Assembly: GCF_002215495.1 (NCBI RefSeq)
Contig: NZ_CP021378.1
Span: 1,043,646 to 1,107,645 of the forward strand
Origin: Porphyrobacter sp. CACIAM 03H1
GTDB taxonomy: Bacteria > Pseudomonadota > Alphaproteobacteria > Sphingomonadales > Sphingomonadaceae
Direction: 5' to 3'
DNA length: 64,000 bases
The notes beneath the pieces were generated by a model that saw nothing but the letters and a program-made list of their open reading frames with translations, had not been told where the DNA came from and did no database searches. Position numbers and translations under genes: made by a program. Each line of letters starts with the position of its first letter. Position 1 is the first letter of the stretch. Shown piece by piece: positions 8,042-16,409 of the stretch.

Positions 8042-8194
8042 GCCTGCGTGCTGCGTCTTGACCTTCTTTTGTTTCGAACGGGTTCCGTTCGCAGCAAGAA
8101 AGCCAAATAACGCCCGCCTCGCGCCGCACAATTCGTTATGTGCCGCGATTTGTCATATTGTCCGGGTACTGTTGCTGTGATGAAACAAATTCCA

Positions 8195-8233
8195 AATACT
8201 CATTCTATATTTATTAGAGTATTCGAATAGAAT
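8195..8233. promoter_or_regulatory. AT-rich interlocked inverted repeats upstream of the barrel gene
   Basis: Two 7-bp inverted repeats interleave: AATACTC (8195-8201) with GAGTATT (8217-8223), and ATTCTAT (8202-8208) with ATAGAAT (8227-8233). The tract is far more AT-rich than the surroundings and lies about 190-230 bp upstream of the barrel gene and just downstream of the alcohol dehydrogenase stop. It may be a promoter or regulator-binding region for the barrel gene. Confidence 0.4.
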
Positions 8234-8268
8234 TATCATCGAAGATAGCAGAACATGCAGATGTGTGT

Positions 8269-9339
8269 TCAGGCGGTGCGCAGGCTCTCCATGTCGATGA
8301 CGAAGCGGTACTTGATGTCGCTTGCCTCCATCCGGTCGTAGGCGCTCTGGATGTCCTGCATCCGGATCACCTCGATATCGGGCAGGATGCCGTGCGCGGC
8401 GCAGAAATCGAGCATCTCCTGCGTTTCGGCGAGGCCGCCGATGCCGCTTCCGGTCAGCACCTTGCGCCCCAGGAGCACGCCGGTGTGCAACTCGGGCATC
8501 ATGTCGATCATCCCGACCAGCACCTGCACCCCGTCGATCCGCAGCAGGTGGAGATAGGGCGTGACGTCGTGGCGCACCGGAATGGTGTTCAGCACCATGT
8601 CGAACCGCCCGCGTGCGGCCTTCATCGCCGCCTTGTCGGAAGTGTTGAGGAAGGCATGGGCGCCCAGCTTCTCGGCGTCGGCGCGCTTGCCCTCGCTGCG
8701 CGACAGCACGGTCACCTCGGCCCCCATCGCCGCCGCCAGCTTCACCCCCATGTGCCCCAGCCCGCCAAGCCCGGCGACCGCGACCTTGCTGCCGGGCCCG
8801 ACTTTCCAGGTGCGAAGCGGCGAGTAGGAGGTGATCCCCGCGCACAGCAGCGGCGCGGCCTCGGCCATCGGCAGGCTGTCGGGCACCTTGAGCACGAATT
8901 CCTCGCGCGCCACGATCCGCTCGGAATAGCCGCCGTGGGTCGGCGAACCGTCGCGCCGGTCGGTGCCGTTGTAGGTCCCGGTCATCCCGCCATCGAGGCA
9001 GTATTGTTCGAGGTCCGCCTCGCAATGGGCGCATTCCATGCAGGAATCGACCATGCACCCGATCGCCACCCGGTCGCCCACCTTGTGGCGGGTGACGCTC
9101 TCGCCGACCGCGGCAACGATGCCGACGATCTCGTGCCCCGGCACCACCGGATAGGTCGTGCGCCCCCAGTCGTTGCGGACGGTGTGGAGATCGGAGTGGC
9201 AGATGCCGCAATGTGTGATCTCGATCAGCACGTCGTCGTGGCGCAGGCCCCGGCGGGTGATCGACATCGGTCCGACCCCGCTGTCGGGCGCGGTCGCGCC
9301 AAAGGCCTTGGTCGGATATTCGTTGGTGGCGGTGGCCAT
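8269..9339 (-). CDS. Zinc-dependent NAD(P) alcohol dehydrogenase, cinnamyl-alcohol/YahK type
   Basis: A 356-residue medium-chain dehydrogenase that interconverts alcohols and aldehydes. The catalytic zinc site is visible as GICHSD (Cys about 46) and GHE, the structural zinc site as CMECAHCEADLEQYC, and the nucleotide-binding motif as AGLGGLGHMG. The order and spacing match the CAD/YahK subfamily, which tends to use NADPH and aromatic or aliphatic aldehydes. It is separated from the SDR gene upstream by a 102-bp repeat element, so co-transcription is possible but not clear. Physiological substrate unknown. Confidence 0.88.
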   Translation of the reverse strand: MATATNEYPTKAFGATAPDSGVGPMSITRRGLRHDDVLIEITHCGICHSDLHTVRNDWGRTTYPVVPGHEIVGIVAAVGESVTRHKVGDRVAIGCMVDSCMECAHCEADLEQYCLDGGMTGTYNGTDRRDGSPTHGGYSERIVAREEFVLKVPDSLPMAEAAPLLCAGITSYSPLRTWKVGPGSKVAVAGLGGLGHMGVKLAAAMGAEVTVLSRSEGKRADAEKLGAHAFLNTSDKAAMKAARGRFDMVLNTIPVRHDVTPYLHLLRIDGVQVLVGMIDMMPELHTGVLLGRKVLTGSGIGGLAETQEMLDFCAAHGILPDIEVIRMQDIQSAYDRMEASDIKYRFVIDMESLRTA

Positions 9340-9352
9340 CTTCGTTTCACCT

Positions 9353-9454
9353 CGTCATTGCGAGCGGAGCGAAGCAACCCACGGACTGGCAGTTCTGCAC
9401 CCCGCCACGGCTGTCCATGGATTGCCACGTCGCCTGCGGCTCCTCGCAATGACG
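9353..9454. repeat. Repeat family A (102 bp), copy 1
   Basis: The element begins CGTCATTGCGAG and ends CTCGCAATGACG, with inner blocks GCGAAGCAA and GTCGCCTGCGGCTCCTCG. Two further copies of exactly 102 bp lie at 19343-19444 (reverse orientation) and 61027-61128. The terminal inverted arms suggest a REP- or MITE-like element that folds into a long hairpin. Confidence 0.85.
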
Positions 9455-9471
9455 ACGGTGGTGAGAAACCT

Positions 9472-10266
9472 CTACTTCGGCGGCATCCTGATGGCACCAT
9501 CGAGCCGGAACTGGTGCCCGTTGATGTAGCTGTTGCGCGCGATCTCGAGCACCAGCGACGCGAATTCCTCCGGCTCGCCGAGGCGCTTGGGGAAGGGCAC
9601 GCTGGCATTGAGCTGCGCCCACATCGGCGGGTTCCGGTCCTTCATCCCCAGCATGAGGGGCGTGGCGAAGATCCCGGGCATGACCGAATTGACCCGGATG
9701 CCGAGGTCCATCAGGTCGCGCGCCATCGGCAGGACGAGGCCGTTCACCCCGGCCTTGCAGCTCCCGTAGATCACCTGCCCGATCTGCCCGTCCTGCGCGG
9801 CGACGCTGGCGGTGAGGATGATGCAGCCGCGCTCCCCGTCCTCGTTCAACGGCTCGGCATTGGCCATGCCCAGCGCCGAGATGCTGGCAACACGGTAGCT
9901 GGCGACGAGGATGCCCTCGGCACCGAAGGCGTAATCCTCGGTGGACAGGCGCTTGTAGGCCCCGGCCTCCTTGTCCCAGCCGAGCGTCTTGCCGCGCCTG
10001 CTCGCCATCGCGCAGTGGAGCGTCACGCGCTCCTGCCCGTGGGCCGCGCGGGCGGCGGCAAAGCCCGCCTCGACGCTCGCCTCGTCCATGATGTCGACAT
10101 GGTGGAAGGTGCCGCCAATCGCCTTCGCGTGGGCCTCACCCGCCTCCTCGTTGATGTCGAAGATCGCGACCCTGCAGCCCGCATCCGCAAAGGCCTGCGC
10201 GCTCGCCTTGCCCAGCCCGCTCGCCCCGCCGGTGACAACCACGGCCATGCCGCTTTCGAATTTCAT
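9472..10266 (-). CDS. Short-chain dehydrogenase/reductase
   Basis: A 264-residue SDR with the cofactor motif TGGASGLGKA near residues 12-21, acidic residues after the second strand (FDINEEAG) that indicate NAD(H), catalytic Ser in ILTASVA and YGSCK as the YxxxK pair. Overall it resembles type II 3-hydroxyacyl-CoA dehydrogenases. The usual NNAG structural motif is replaced by HCAM, a departure shared by some acyl-CoA SDRs. Starts at 10284 (GTG), 10275 and 10266 are all in frame; I chose the ATG at 10266 because GGAG lies about 11 bp ahead and the Rossmann fold then begins at the normal distance. Substrate unknown. Confidence 0.8.
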   Translation of the reverse strand: MKFESGMAVVVTGGASGLGKASAQAFADAGCRVAIFDINEEAGEAHAKAIGGTFHHVDIMDEASVEAGFAAARAAHGQERVTLHCAMASRRGKTLGWDKEAGAYKRLSTEDYAFGAEGILVASYRVASISALGMANAEPLNEDGERGCIILTASVAAQDGQIGQVIYGSCKAGVNGLVLPMARDLMDLGIRVNSVMPGIFATPLMLGMKDRNPPMWAQLNASVPFPKRLGEPEEFASLVLEIARNSYINGHQFRLDGAIRMPPK

Positions 10267-10431
10267 GACTTCCATTTCTCCCACAATCTGTTTTGCCCGT
10301 GGCTAGGCCTTTCGCGGCGATGGCGCTAGCTCTTCAAATTGCGGGAGCGGCGCCATGCGCGAACGGTCGCCTAACTGTCATGCTTGCGGCCTAGGGGCGG
10401 GCCATTCGGGACGAAAACGGGGTGGCTCGGC

Positions 10432-11472
10432 ATGATCAGACCTTTCCACGGCTTTGCGCTGCTCGCGCTCGGCATCGCAGGCGCCTGCGCGACGGTTCCG
10501 GCGATCACCGGCGATCCGGCGGTCACCGTCACCGCGCGGGCCGAGACCCCGCCGGTCGGCACGGCGCGCGAGGATGCGGCCGACGATGCCGCGATCTGGC
10601 GCAACCCGGCCAATCCGGCCGCGAGCCTGATCGTCGGCACCGACAAGAAGGGCGGCCTTTACGTCTACGACCTGAAGGGTGCCCAGAAGAGCTTCCTCGC
10701 CGGCCCCGGCCTCAACAATGTCGACCTGATAGAACTGTCCGCCGGCCGCGTGCTGGTGGTGGCGAGCGACCGCAGCGACCTTGCCACGGTGCAGCTGTTC
10801 CTCACCCTGCTCGACACCGCGACGGGCCAGCTCGCGCCGGCGGGCAGGATCGCGGTCGGCCCGGGCGAGGGCTACGGCATCTGCATGGTCAAGCCCGCCG
10901 GACGCGAGGGCGTGATCGCCTTCAGCGCGCCCAAGCAGGGCACGATCTACCGCACGCTCATCACGCAAGGGCCGGACGGCACCTTCAGCGGCACCACCAC
11001 CACGCTCGCGCAGGTGCCGACCCAGACCGAGGGCTGCATCGCCGATCCGCGCACGAACACGCTCTACATCGGCGAGGAAGATGCCGGGATCTGGGCGATC
11101 GACATGACCACCGGCGCCGAGCGCATGGTCGCCGCCGTCGACAACAGGATGCTGGTCGCCGATGTCGAGGGCCTCGCCATCGCGCCCGAAGGGGCGAACG
11201 GGGGCTATCTCGTCGCCTCCTCGCAGGGCGACAACGCCTATGCCGTCTTCCGCCTGCCTGATGTGACGCCGGTGGGCCGGTTCCGCATCGCGGCGGGGGC
11301 TTTCGGCAGCGTTCAGGAGACCGACGGGATCGAGCTGGACAACCGCGATTTCGGACCCGATTTCCCCGGCGGCATCTTCATGGCACAGGACGGCATGAAC
11401 GCGCCCAAGGCCCAGAACTTCAAATTCGTGCGGTGGGACGATATTCTCGCCGCGCTCCAGACAGGACAGTGA
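10432..11472 (+). CDS. Beta-propeller phytase (3-phytase family), probable lipoprotein
   Basis: This enzyme should hydrolyse phytate to release phosphate in the periplasm or on the cell surface. The protein of 346 residues begins with a lipoprotein-like signal (FALLALGIAGAC, cysteine about 19), followed by the phytase propeller: DDAAIWRNPANPAASLIVGTDK, VVASDRS, AFSAPKQGTIYR, GCIADPRTNTLYIGEEDAGIWAI and ADVEGLAI, which carry the calcium and phosphate ligands of the family. The ATG at 10432 was chosen over an upstream TTG because it starts the signal peptide. It is followed 10 bp later by a PhoX-like phosphatase gene, so the pair probably forms a phosphate-scavenging operon. No Pho box could be identified with confidence. 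Confidence 0.88.
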   Translation: MIRPFHGFALLALGIAGACATVPAITGDPAVTVTARAETPPVGTAREDAADDAAIWRNPANPAASLIVGTDKKGGLYVYDLKGAQKSFLAGPGLNNVDLIELSAGRVLVVASDRSDLATVQLFLTLLDTATGQLAPAGRIAVGPGEGYGICMVKPAGREGVIAFSAPKQGTIYRTLITQGPDGTFSGTTTTLAQVPTQTEGCIADPRTNTLYIGEEDAGIWAIDMTTGAERMVAAVDNRMLVADVEGLAIAPEGANGGYLVASSQGDNAYAVFRLPDVTPVGRFRIAAGAFGSVQETDGIELDNRDFGPDFPGGIFMAQDGMNAPKAQNFKFVRWDDILAALQTGQ

Positions 11473-11482
11473 CCCCCCGACC

Positions 11483-12841
11483 ATGACGACCACGCCCATC
11501 GCTCCCGATCGCCGCCGCTTCCTCGGCACGGCCGCCACCGCCACCGCCTTCGCGGCGCTCGTCGCCAGCGGCTGCATGGCGCGGGGCAACGCAGGATCGG
11601 CGGGCGCGACCGGCACCGGCGGCAGCGCCGCGCCCTACGGTCCCCTGACGCCCGACCCCGAGGGCTTCCTCGACCTGCCCGAAGGCTTCTCCTACCGCGT
11701 CATCTCCCGCCTCGGCATGGCGATGGACGACGGCGGCACCGTGCCCGACCGCGCCGACGGGATGGGGTGCTTCGACCTCGGCAACGGCGAGATCGCGCTG
11801 GTGCGCAACCACGAACTCCAGCCGCGTCACGATGCGGGCGGGCCGATCGCCAAGGGCTACGGCAAGCGCAATGGCGCCTTCGTCCCCGGGGGGACGACCA
11901 CCATCGTGCTCGATGCGGCGACACTCGCGGTCAAGCGCCAGTTCCGCAGCCTCGGCGGCACGATCCGCAACTGTTCGGGCGGGGTGACCCCGTGGGGCAG
12001 CTGGCTGACCTGCGAGGAGGCCCCGACCGGCCCCGGCCAGCCCTATGGCGAAGGGCTGGAGCAGGATCACGGCTGGGTGTTCGAGGTACCCGCCTCGGCC
12101 CGCGGCCTTGTCGATGCCGTGCCGCTGAAGGCGCTGGGCCGCTTCAACCACGAGGCCGCCGTCGTCGATCCGGCGACGGGCATCGTCTACCAGACCGAGG
12201 ACCGCGACGATTCGGTGCTCTACCGCTTCCTCCCCAAGACCCCCGGCCGCCTCGCCGAAGGCGGGCGGCTCCAGGCGATGGTCGTCGAAGGGCTGCGCGA
12301 CACGCGCAACTGGAACGGCACGGCGATGGAGGTGGGCAAGCCCTACCGCGTCTCGTGGATCGATCTCGATGATGTGGAAGCCCCGAAGGACGACCTGCGC
12401 CAGAGGGCGGCGGCGCGCGGCGCGGCGCTGGTCGCGCGGGGCGAGGGGCTGCACATGGGCGAGAACGCCGTTTTCGCCTGCTGCACCAGCGGCGGGGCGG
12501 CGCAGCTCGGGCAGATCCTCAAGCTGACCCCCGGTCTCGCGGGCGCACCGGACACGGTCGAGTTGTTCTTCGAAAGCCGCAGCAAGGCCCAGTTCGATTA
12601 CGGCGACAACCTCACCGTCGCTCCGAGCGGACACCTGATCGTGTGCGAGGACCAGTACACCGACGTGGTCGACAACCACATCCGCGGCATCACCCCGGCC
12701 GGCGAGGCCTATTCGATCGCGCGGCTGCGGGCGCAGACAGAGCTGGCCGGCGGCTGCTTCTCGCCCGACGGCAAGTGGCTGTTCGTCAACGTCTATTCCC
12801 CCGCAGCGACGCTGGCGATCACCGGCCCCTGGGCCGCCTGA
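11483..12841 (+). CDS. PhoX family (DUF839) phosphatase, Tat-exported
   Basis: A 452-residue protein of the PhoX alkaline-phosphatase family, which are Ca/Fe-dependent phosphomonoesterases or diesterases. The N-terminus has a twin-arginine motif (DRRRFLG) and a hydrophobic stretch ending in a possible lipobox (VASGC), fitting folded export and membrane anchoring. Family blocks visible are LVRNHEL, TPWGSWLTCEE, HEAAVVDPATG, VYQTEDR, GENAVF, and the C-terminal CFSPDGKWLFVNVYSP. It lies between the phytase gene and a membrane protein gene with 10-bp gaps. Annotation as a phosphatase rests on family membership; many DUF839 proteins are untested. Confidence 0.82.
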   Translation: MTTTPIAPDRRRFLGTAATATAFAALVASGCMARGNAGSAGATGTGGSAAPYGPLTPDPEGFLDLPEGFSYRVISRLGMAMDDGGTVPDRADGMGCFDLGNGEIALVRNHELQPRHDAGGPIAKGYGKRNGAFVPGGTTTIVLDAATLAVKRQFRSLGGTIRNCSGGVTPWGSWLTCEEAPTGPGQPYGEGLEQDHGWVFEVPASARGLVDAVPLKALGRFNHEAAVVDPATGIVYQTEDRDDSVLYRFLPKTPGRLAEGGRLQAMVVEGLRDTRNWNGTAMEVGKPYRVSWIDLDDVEAPKDDLRQRAAARGAALVARGEGLHMGENAVFACCTSGGAAQLGQILKLTPGLAGAPDTVELFFESRSKAQFDYGDNLTVAPSGHLIVCEDQYTDVVDNHIRGITPAGEAYSIARLRAQTELAGGCFSPDGKWLFVNVYSPAATLAITGPWAA

Positions 12842-12851
12842 CCGGGACGCG

Positions 12852-13415
12852 GTGGACGGCTTTCTCCTGTCGCTGCTGCTGGTCGCCGCACTCGCCGCGG
12901 GTGGGCGCGACCAGTGGATGGTGGCGCGCTGGGCCGGGGCGCTGGGGCAGAGCGGGCAGCTGCTGGCGGTGGCGGTGGTCTCGTCCTGCCTCGCCGCGGC
13001 CGCGATGGCCTGGATCGGGGCCGAGTTCGCGAGCCTGCTCCCGCGCCGCGCGGGACAGATGCTGGTCGCTTTCGCGCTCGCCATGGCCGCCGCCGAACTT
13101 GCCCTGCCGGTCCGCCCGAAGGTGCCGGACGAGCCGACCCGCTCGCTCGGCGCGATCCTCGTGGTGCTGCTCGCCCGCCAGATCGGCGATGCCGCCCGCT
13201 TCGCCGTCTTCGCCCTCGCGGCCTGGACCGCCTTGCCGTTCACCGCCGGCCTCGGCGGGGCACTGGGCGGCGCCGTGGCGGTGGGGCTGGGCTGGACGGC
13301 CGGGCCCGAGGCGTTGGCGCGGCTTCCCTTGCGGGCGGTGCGGATCGCGCTGGCCGTGGCCCTCGCCCTCGCGGCGCTCTTCATCGGTCTCGACGCCCGT
13401 TTCGCCGCATTCTGA
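12852..13415 (+). CDS. Membrane protein, distant TMEM165/GDT1 (UPF0016) relative
   Basis: A very hydrophobic protein of 187 residues with about six membrane spans and a GTG start 10 bp after the PhoX gene. The segment ARQIGDAARFAVFALAA resembles the E-x-G-D-K/R-T helix of UPF0016 cation transporters (Mn/Ca export in other bacteria), but the acidic residue and the Lys/Thr are changed, so transport activity is uncertain. The position after two metal-dependent phosphatases is suggestive of metal handling but proves nothing. It could equally be a general small membrane protein. Confidence 0.55.
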   Translation: MDGFLLSLLLVAALAAGGRDQWMVARWAGALGQSGQLLAVAVVSSCLAAAAMAWIGAEFASLLPRRAGQMLVAFALAMAAAELALPVRPKVPDEPTRSLGAILVVLLARQIGDAARFAVFALAAWTALPFTAGLGGALGGAVAVGLGWTAGPEALARLPLRAVRIALAVALALAALFIGLDARFAAF

Positions 13416-13454
13416 TCGCTTTTGTCGATCACCGAGAAGACAACTTTCCCGAAA

Positions 13455-13483
13455 CCCAATCCATTTTCCTGCATTGGGATAAT
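13455..13483 (+). promoter_or_regulatory. Candidate dps promoter/operator
   Basis: An inverted repeat CCCAAT (13455-13460) / ATTGGG (13473-13478) overlaps a GATAAT hexamer (13478-13483) that could be the -10 box of the dps gene starting at 13540. No good -35 box is visible, as expected for an activator-dependent promoter. Confidence 0.35.
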
Positions 13484-13539
13484 GACCACATGGGCGACAC
13501 CCCTAAGTCACCCGCGAACCACAAGACGGAGAAAATGCA

Positions 13540-14001
13540 ATGGCCGACGCCAAAGCCAATTCGAAAGCCGCTCTCATCGATGAACTCAACGGCCTGCTGG
13601 CCGATCACTTCGCCCTCTTCATCAAGACCAAGAATTTTCACTGGCACGTGCGCGGCCCGCGCTTCCGCGACCTTCACCTCTTGTTCGACGAACAGGCGCT
13701 GGCGATCCGCGACCAGATCGATGTCATCGGCGAACGGGTGCGCAAGCAGGAAGCCACCACGCTGACCTCGGTCGGCTCGGTCGCGAAGAACACCCAGATC
13801 AAGGACCAGGACAGCGCCACCCTGAGCGCCGAGGAGATGATCGCCGAGCTGCGCGACGACAACCGCAAGGTCGTCGAGCGCCTGAAGCGGATGAAGGAAC
13901 TCGCCGAGGAAGCGGGCGACAACGCGACCGACGGCCTGCTCGACGACTGGACCGACATGGCCGAGGAACGCGTGTGGTTCCTCTCCTCGCTGCTCGCCTG
14001 A
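13540..14001 (+). CDS. Dps/ferritin-like DNA-protection protein
   Basis: A 153-residue miniferritin that stores iron, detoxifies peroxide and protects DNA in stress or stationary phase; it forms a dodecamer in the cytoplasm. The intersubunit ferroxidase residues are in place: KNFHWHVRGP (His), HLLFDEQ (His, Asp, Glu) on helix B and the four-helix spacing. The lysine-containing N-terminus (MADAKANSKAA) could contact DNA. Start by ATG after AGACGGAGAAA. It is monocistronic with a strong terminator after it. Confidence 0.92.
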   Translation: MADAKANSKAALIDELNGLLADHFALFIKTKNFHWHVRGPRFRDLHLLFDEQALAIRDQIDVIGERVRKQEATTLTSVGSVAKNTQIKDQDSATLSAEEMIAELRDDNRKVVERLKRMKELAEEAGDNATDGLLDDWTDMAEERVWFLSSLLA

Positions 14002-14024
14002 GCGGCACGGCACAGCGATCCGCG

Positions 14025-14058
14025 AAGGGCCGTCCCCATTGCCGGGGGCGGCCCTTTT
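14025..14058 (+). terminator. Rho-independent terminator of dps
   Basis: AAGGGCCGTCCCC (14025-14037) and GGGGGCGGCCC (14044-14054) form a GC-rich stem followed by TTTT, 24 bp after the dps stop codon. Confidence 0.85.
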
Positions 14059-14071
14059 GCTATGGGAAGGC

Positions 14072-14686
14072 ATGTCCGAAATCACGATCATCGAGAGCGC
14101 CGATGCCGCCGCGATCGCCGACTGGCTGGCCGCGCACCTTGCCGCGCCCGGCGCCGTCAGCCTGCCGGGCGGCTCCACCCCCTTCCCGATCATCGAAGCG
14201 CTGATCGCGGGTGGCCGCGTCGACTGGGCCGGGCGCGCGGTCTGGCCGAACGACGACCGCATCGTGCCCGAGGACCACGAAGCCTCCAACACCGGCAAGC
14301 TGCGCGCGCTGCTCGAGCCGGAGGGCGCGGTCGTTGTGCCGCTCGCCGAGGATGCGCGCCCGCCGCATTTCGCGCTGACCTGGCTCGGCATGGGACCGGA
14401 CGGGCACATCGCCTCGCTGTTCCCCAACACCGATCCGCAGGTGGATGACCCGCAGACGGTGCGCCGCCTCACGCCCGATCCGCTTCCGCCGCACGCGCCC
14501 TTCGACCGCATCACCCTGACGATCCCCGCTCTCGTCGACACGCAGGCGATCCTGTTCACGCTCGGCGGGGCGGCGGACAAGCGTGCGGTGTTTGATGCCG
14601 CGGTGCGCGGCGAGAACGATCTGCCCGTCGCCCGCCTGCTCGGCGCGGCGCGGGCGCGGGGCATTCCCGTCACGGTCTTCGCCTGA
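14072..14686 (+). CDS. pgl: 6-phosphogluconolactonase
   Basis: The cytoplasmic enzyme hydrolyses 6-phosphogluconolactone to 6-phosphogluconate in the pentose-phosphate/Entner-Doudoroff route. The 204-residue product shows the DevB/SOL family blocks: LPGGSTPFPI, WPNDDRIVP, SNTGKLR, and the signature LGMGPDGHIASLFP, plus the C-terminal ITLTIPALVD. Length is slightly short but complete. I chose the ATG at 14072 because it follows the dps terminator and fits the family N-terminus. It is not next to zwf or edd here. The Nudix gene follows 4 bp later. Confidence 0.9.
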   Translation: MSEITIIESADAAAIADWLAAHLAAPGAVSLPGGSTPFPIIEALIAGGRVDWAGRAVWPNDDRIVPEDHEASNTGKLRALLEPEGAVVVPLAEDARPPHFALTWLGMGPDGHIASLFPNTDPQVDDPQTVRRLTPDPLPPHAPFDRITLTIPALVDTQAILFTLGGAADKRAVFDAAVRGENDLPVARLLGAARARGIPVTVFA

Positions 14687-14690
14687 GCCG

Positions 14691-15170
14691 ATGCCGAACG
14701 TCCTGCCCGCCCCGCTCCACCGCGCCCTGCTGCCGCTGGCGCACGCGATCCGCCACGCCTGGCGGCGCTGGCGCAAGGCGCCGATCGCGGGGGTGAGCGT
14801 GATCGTCACCAACCTCGGCGGCGACGTGCTGCTGCTCAAGCACTCCTATGGCCCGGCGGTCTGGGCCCTGCCGGGCGGCGGGCTCGGCAAGGGCGAGGAC
14901 CCGCTCGAGGCCGCGCGGCGCGAGGTGCGCGAGGAACTGGGGGTGGAACTGGTGCGGCTCGAACCGGTCGGCACGATCGAAGAGGTGCTCTCGGGATCGC
15001 CCCACACCGCGCACATCTTCACCGGCGTGTGCGACCGCCATCCCGAACCCGACCGGCGCGAGGTGACGGAGGCGCGCTTCTTCCCCTCGCACTCGCTCCC
15101 CGAACCGCTCGGGGACACCACCCGCGCACGGATCGCCATGTGGAAGGCGCGCGGGGTGGGGCAGGGCTAG
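14691..15170 (+). CDS. Nudix hydrolase
   Basis: A 159-residue pyrophosphohydrolase. The Nudix box is complete: a GGG-L-x-KGEDPLEAARREVREELG run near residues 62-83 fits G-x5-E-x7-REUxEExGU. The strand before the box (VSVIVTNLGGDVLLLKHSYG) is typical of small general Nudix enzymes; substrate cannot be told. The N-terminal 30 residues are basic and form a helix with several hydrophobic residues. Start by ATG four bases after the pgl stop; the 3' end overlaps the end of dinB on the other strand by 4 bp. Confidence 0.87.
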   Translation: MPNVLPAPLHRALLPLAHAIRHAWRRWRKAPIAGVSVIVTNLGGDVLLLKHSYGPAVWALPGGGLGKGEDPLEAARREVREELGVELVRLEPVGTIEEVLSGSPHTAHIFTGVCDRHPEPDRREVTEARFFPSHSLPEPLGDTTRARIAMWKARGVGQG

Positions 15171-16300
15171 AGCAGCGAGAGCTGCGCCTCGTCGCGCGCA
15201 GGCTTCTCATCCTCGGCCCCCTCCAGCCCCGACAGTGTCAGCCCCATCAGCCGGATCGGACCGCGCAGGGGCAGCTCCGCTTCCAGCAGCGCGCGGGCGA
15301 GCTGCGCGAATTCCGCCTTGCCGCTCACCCACCGCGGCAGCGAGGTCGCGCGGGTCATGGTGCGGAAGTCGGTGAACTTGAGCTTCAGCGTTACAGTCCG
15401 CCCCCGCGCACCGGCCGCCTCGATCCGCTCCCAGACGATGTCAATGATGTTGGCAAGGGTCTCGCGCAAAGCGGCGCCGCTGCCGATGTCGTCGGAGAAG
15501 GTGCGCTCGCCGCCGACGGACTTCCTGATGCGATGCGCGCGCACGGGCCGCAGGTCGATCCCCCGCGCGGCGCGGAACAGGTAGTCGGCCATGCTGCCGA
15601 AATGCTGGCGCAGGAAGGCGATGTCCTTCGCGGCAAGGTCCGCGCCGGTGAGGATGCCGAGCTTCTGCATCTTCTCCTCGGCCCGCGGGCCGACCCCATG
15701 AAAACGCCGGATGGGCAGGCCCGCGACGAACTGCGCGCCTTCGCCCGGGCGTATGACGCATAGCCCGTCGGGCTTGTTCTGGTCGCTGGCGAGCTTGGCG
15801 AGGAACTTGTTGTAGCTCACCCCCGCGCTCGCGGTGAGCTGGGTCTTGGCGCGGATTTCCTGCCGGATCAGCTCGGCGATGCGCGTGGCGCTGCCGATGC
15901 CGAGCCGGTCCTCGGTGACGTCGAGATAGGCCTCGTCGAGGCTCAGGGGCTCGATCACCGGGGTGTAGTGCTCGAACACCCGGCGGATCTGGCGGCTCGC
16001 TTCCTTGTAGGCATCGAAGCGCGGGCGCACGAAGACGAGGTCGGGGCACAGGCGGCTTGCCGTGACCGAGGGCATGGCGCTCCTCACCCCGAACTTCCTC
16101 GCCTCGTAGCTCGCGGCGGCGACGACCCCGCGTCCGCCGGCCCCGCCGACCGCGACCGGCTTGCCCTTCAGCTCGGGATTGTCGCGCTGTTCGACGCTGG
16201 CGAAGAAGGCGTCCATGTCGACATGGATGATCTTCCTGAGGCCGGGGCTGTCCGGAGCCTCGTATTTATCATCGTCGTCGGGCGGTGCGGCGCGGGCCAT
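15167..16300 (-). CDS. dinB: DNA polymerase IV (Y-family translesion polymerase)
   Basis: An error-prone polymerase that bypasses DNA lesions. Of 377 residues, it starts with a short acidic leader and then IHVDMDAFFASVEQRDNP, the Y-family motif with the first metal aspartate; PVAVGG, SYEARKFGVRSAMP and LDEAYLDVTE (second acidic pair) follow, then the helix-hairpin-helix GVGPRAEEKM and the little-finger domain ending in a possible beta-clamp-binding tail (AQLSLL). The QLSLL at the extreme C-terminus matches the QLxLF clamp motif. The ATG at 16300 gives the family length; the open frame extends further but without similarity. No clear LexA box was found upstream. Confidence 0.94.
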   Translation of the reverse strand: MARAAPPDDDDKYEAPDSPGLRKIIHVDMDAFFASVEQRDNPELKGKPVAVGGAGGRGVVAAASYEARKFGVRSAMPSVTASRLCPDLVFVRPRFDAYKEASRQIRRVFEHYTPVIEPLSLDEAYLDVTEDRLGIGSATRIAELIRQEIRAKTQLTASAGVSYNKFLAKLASDQNKPDGLCVIRPGEGAQFVAGLPIRRFHGVGPRAEEKMQKLGILTGADLAAKDIAFLRQHFGSMADYLFRAARGIDLRPVRAHRIRKSVGGERTFSDDIGSGAALRETLANIIDIVWERIEAAGARGRTVTLKLKFTDFRTMTRATSLPRWVSGKAEFAQLARALLEAELPLRGPIRLMGLTLSGLEGAEDEKPARDEAQLSLL

Positions 16301-16409
16301 GTCCGGCAAATAGAACCTTCCCCCGCACGAAGGAACTGTTGCTGGAACAATTCGCCCGGCCTGCCATTTTGTGCAGATGCGAAAAGAACAGTGGTCATCC
16401 GGCGAACCG

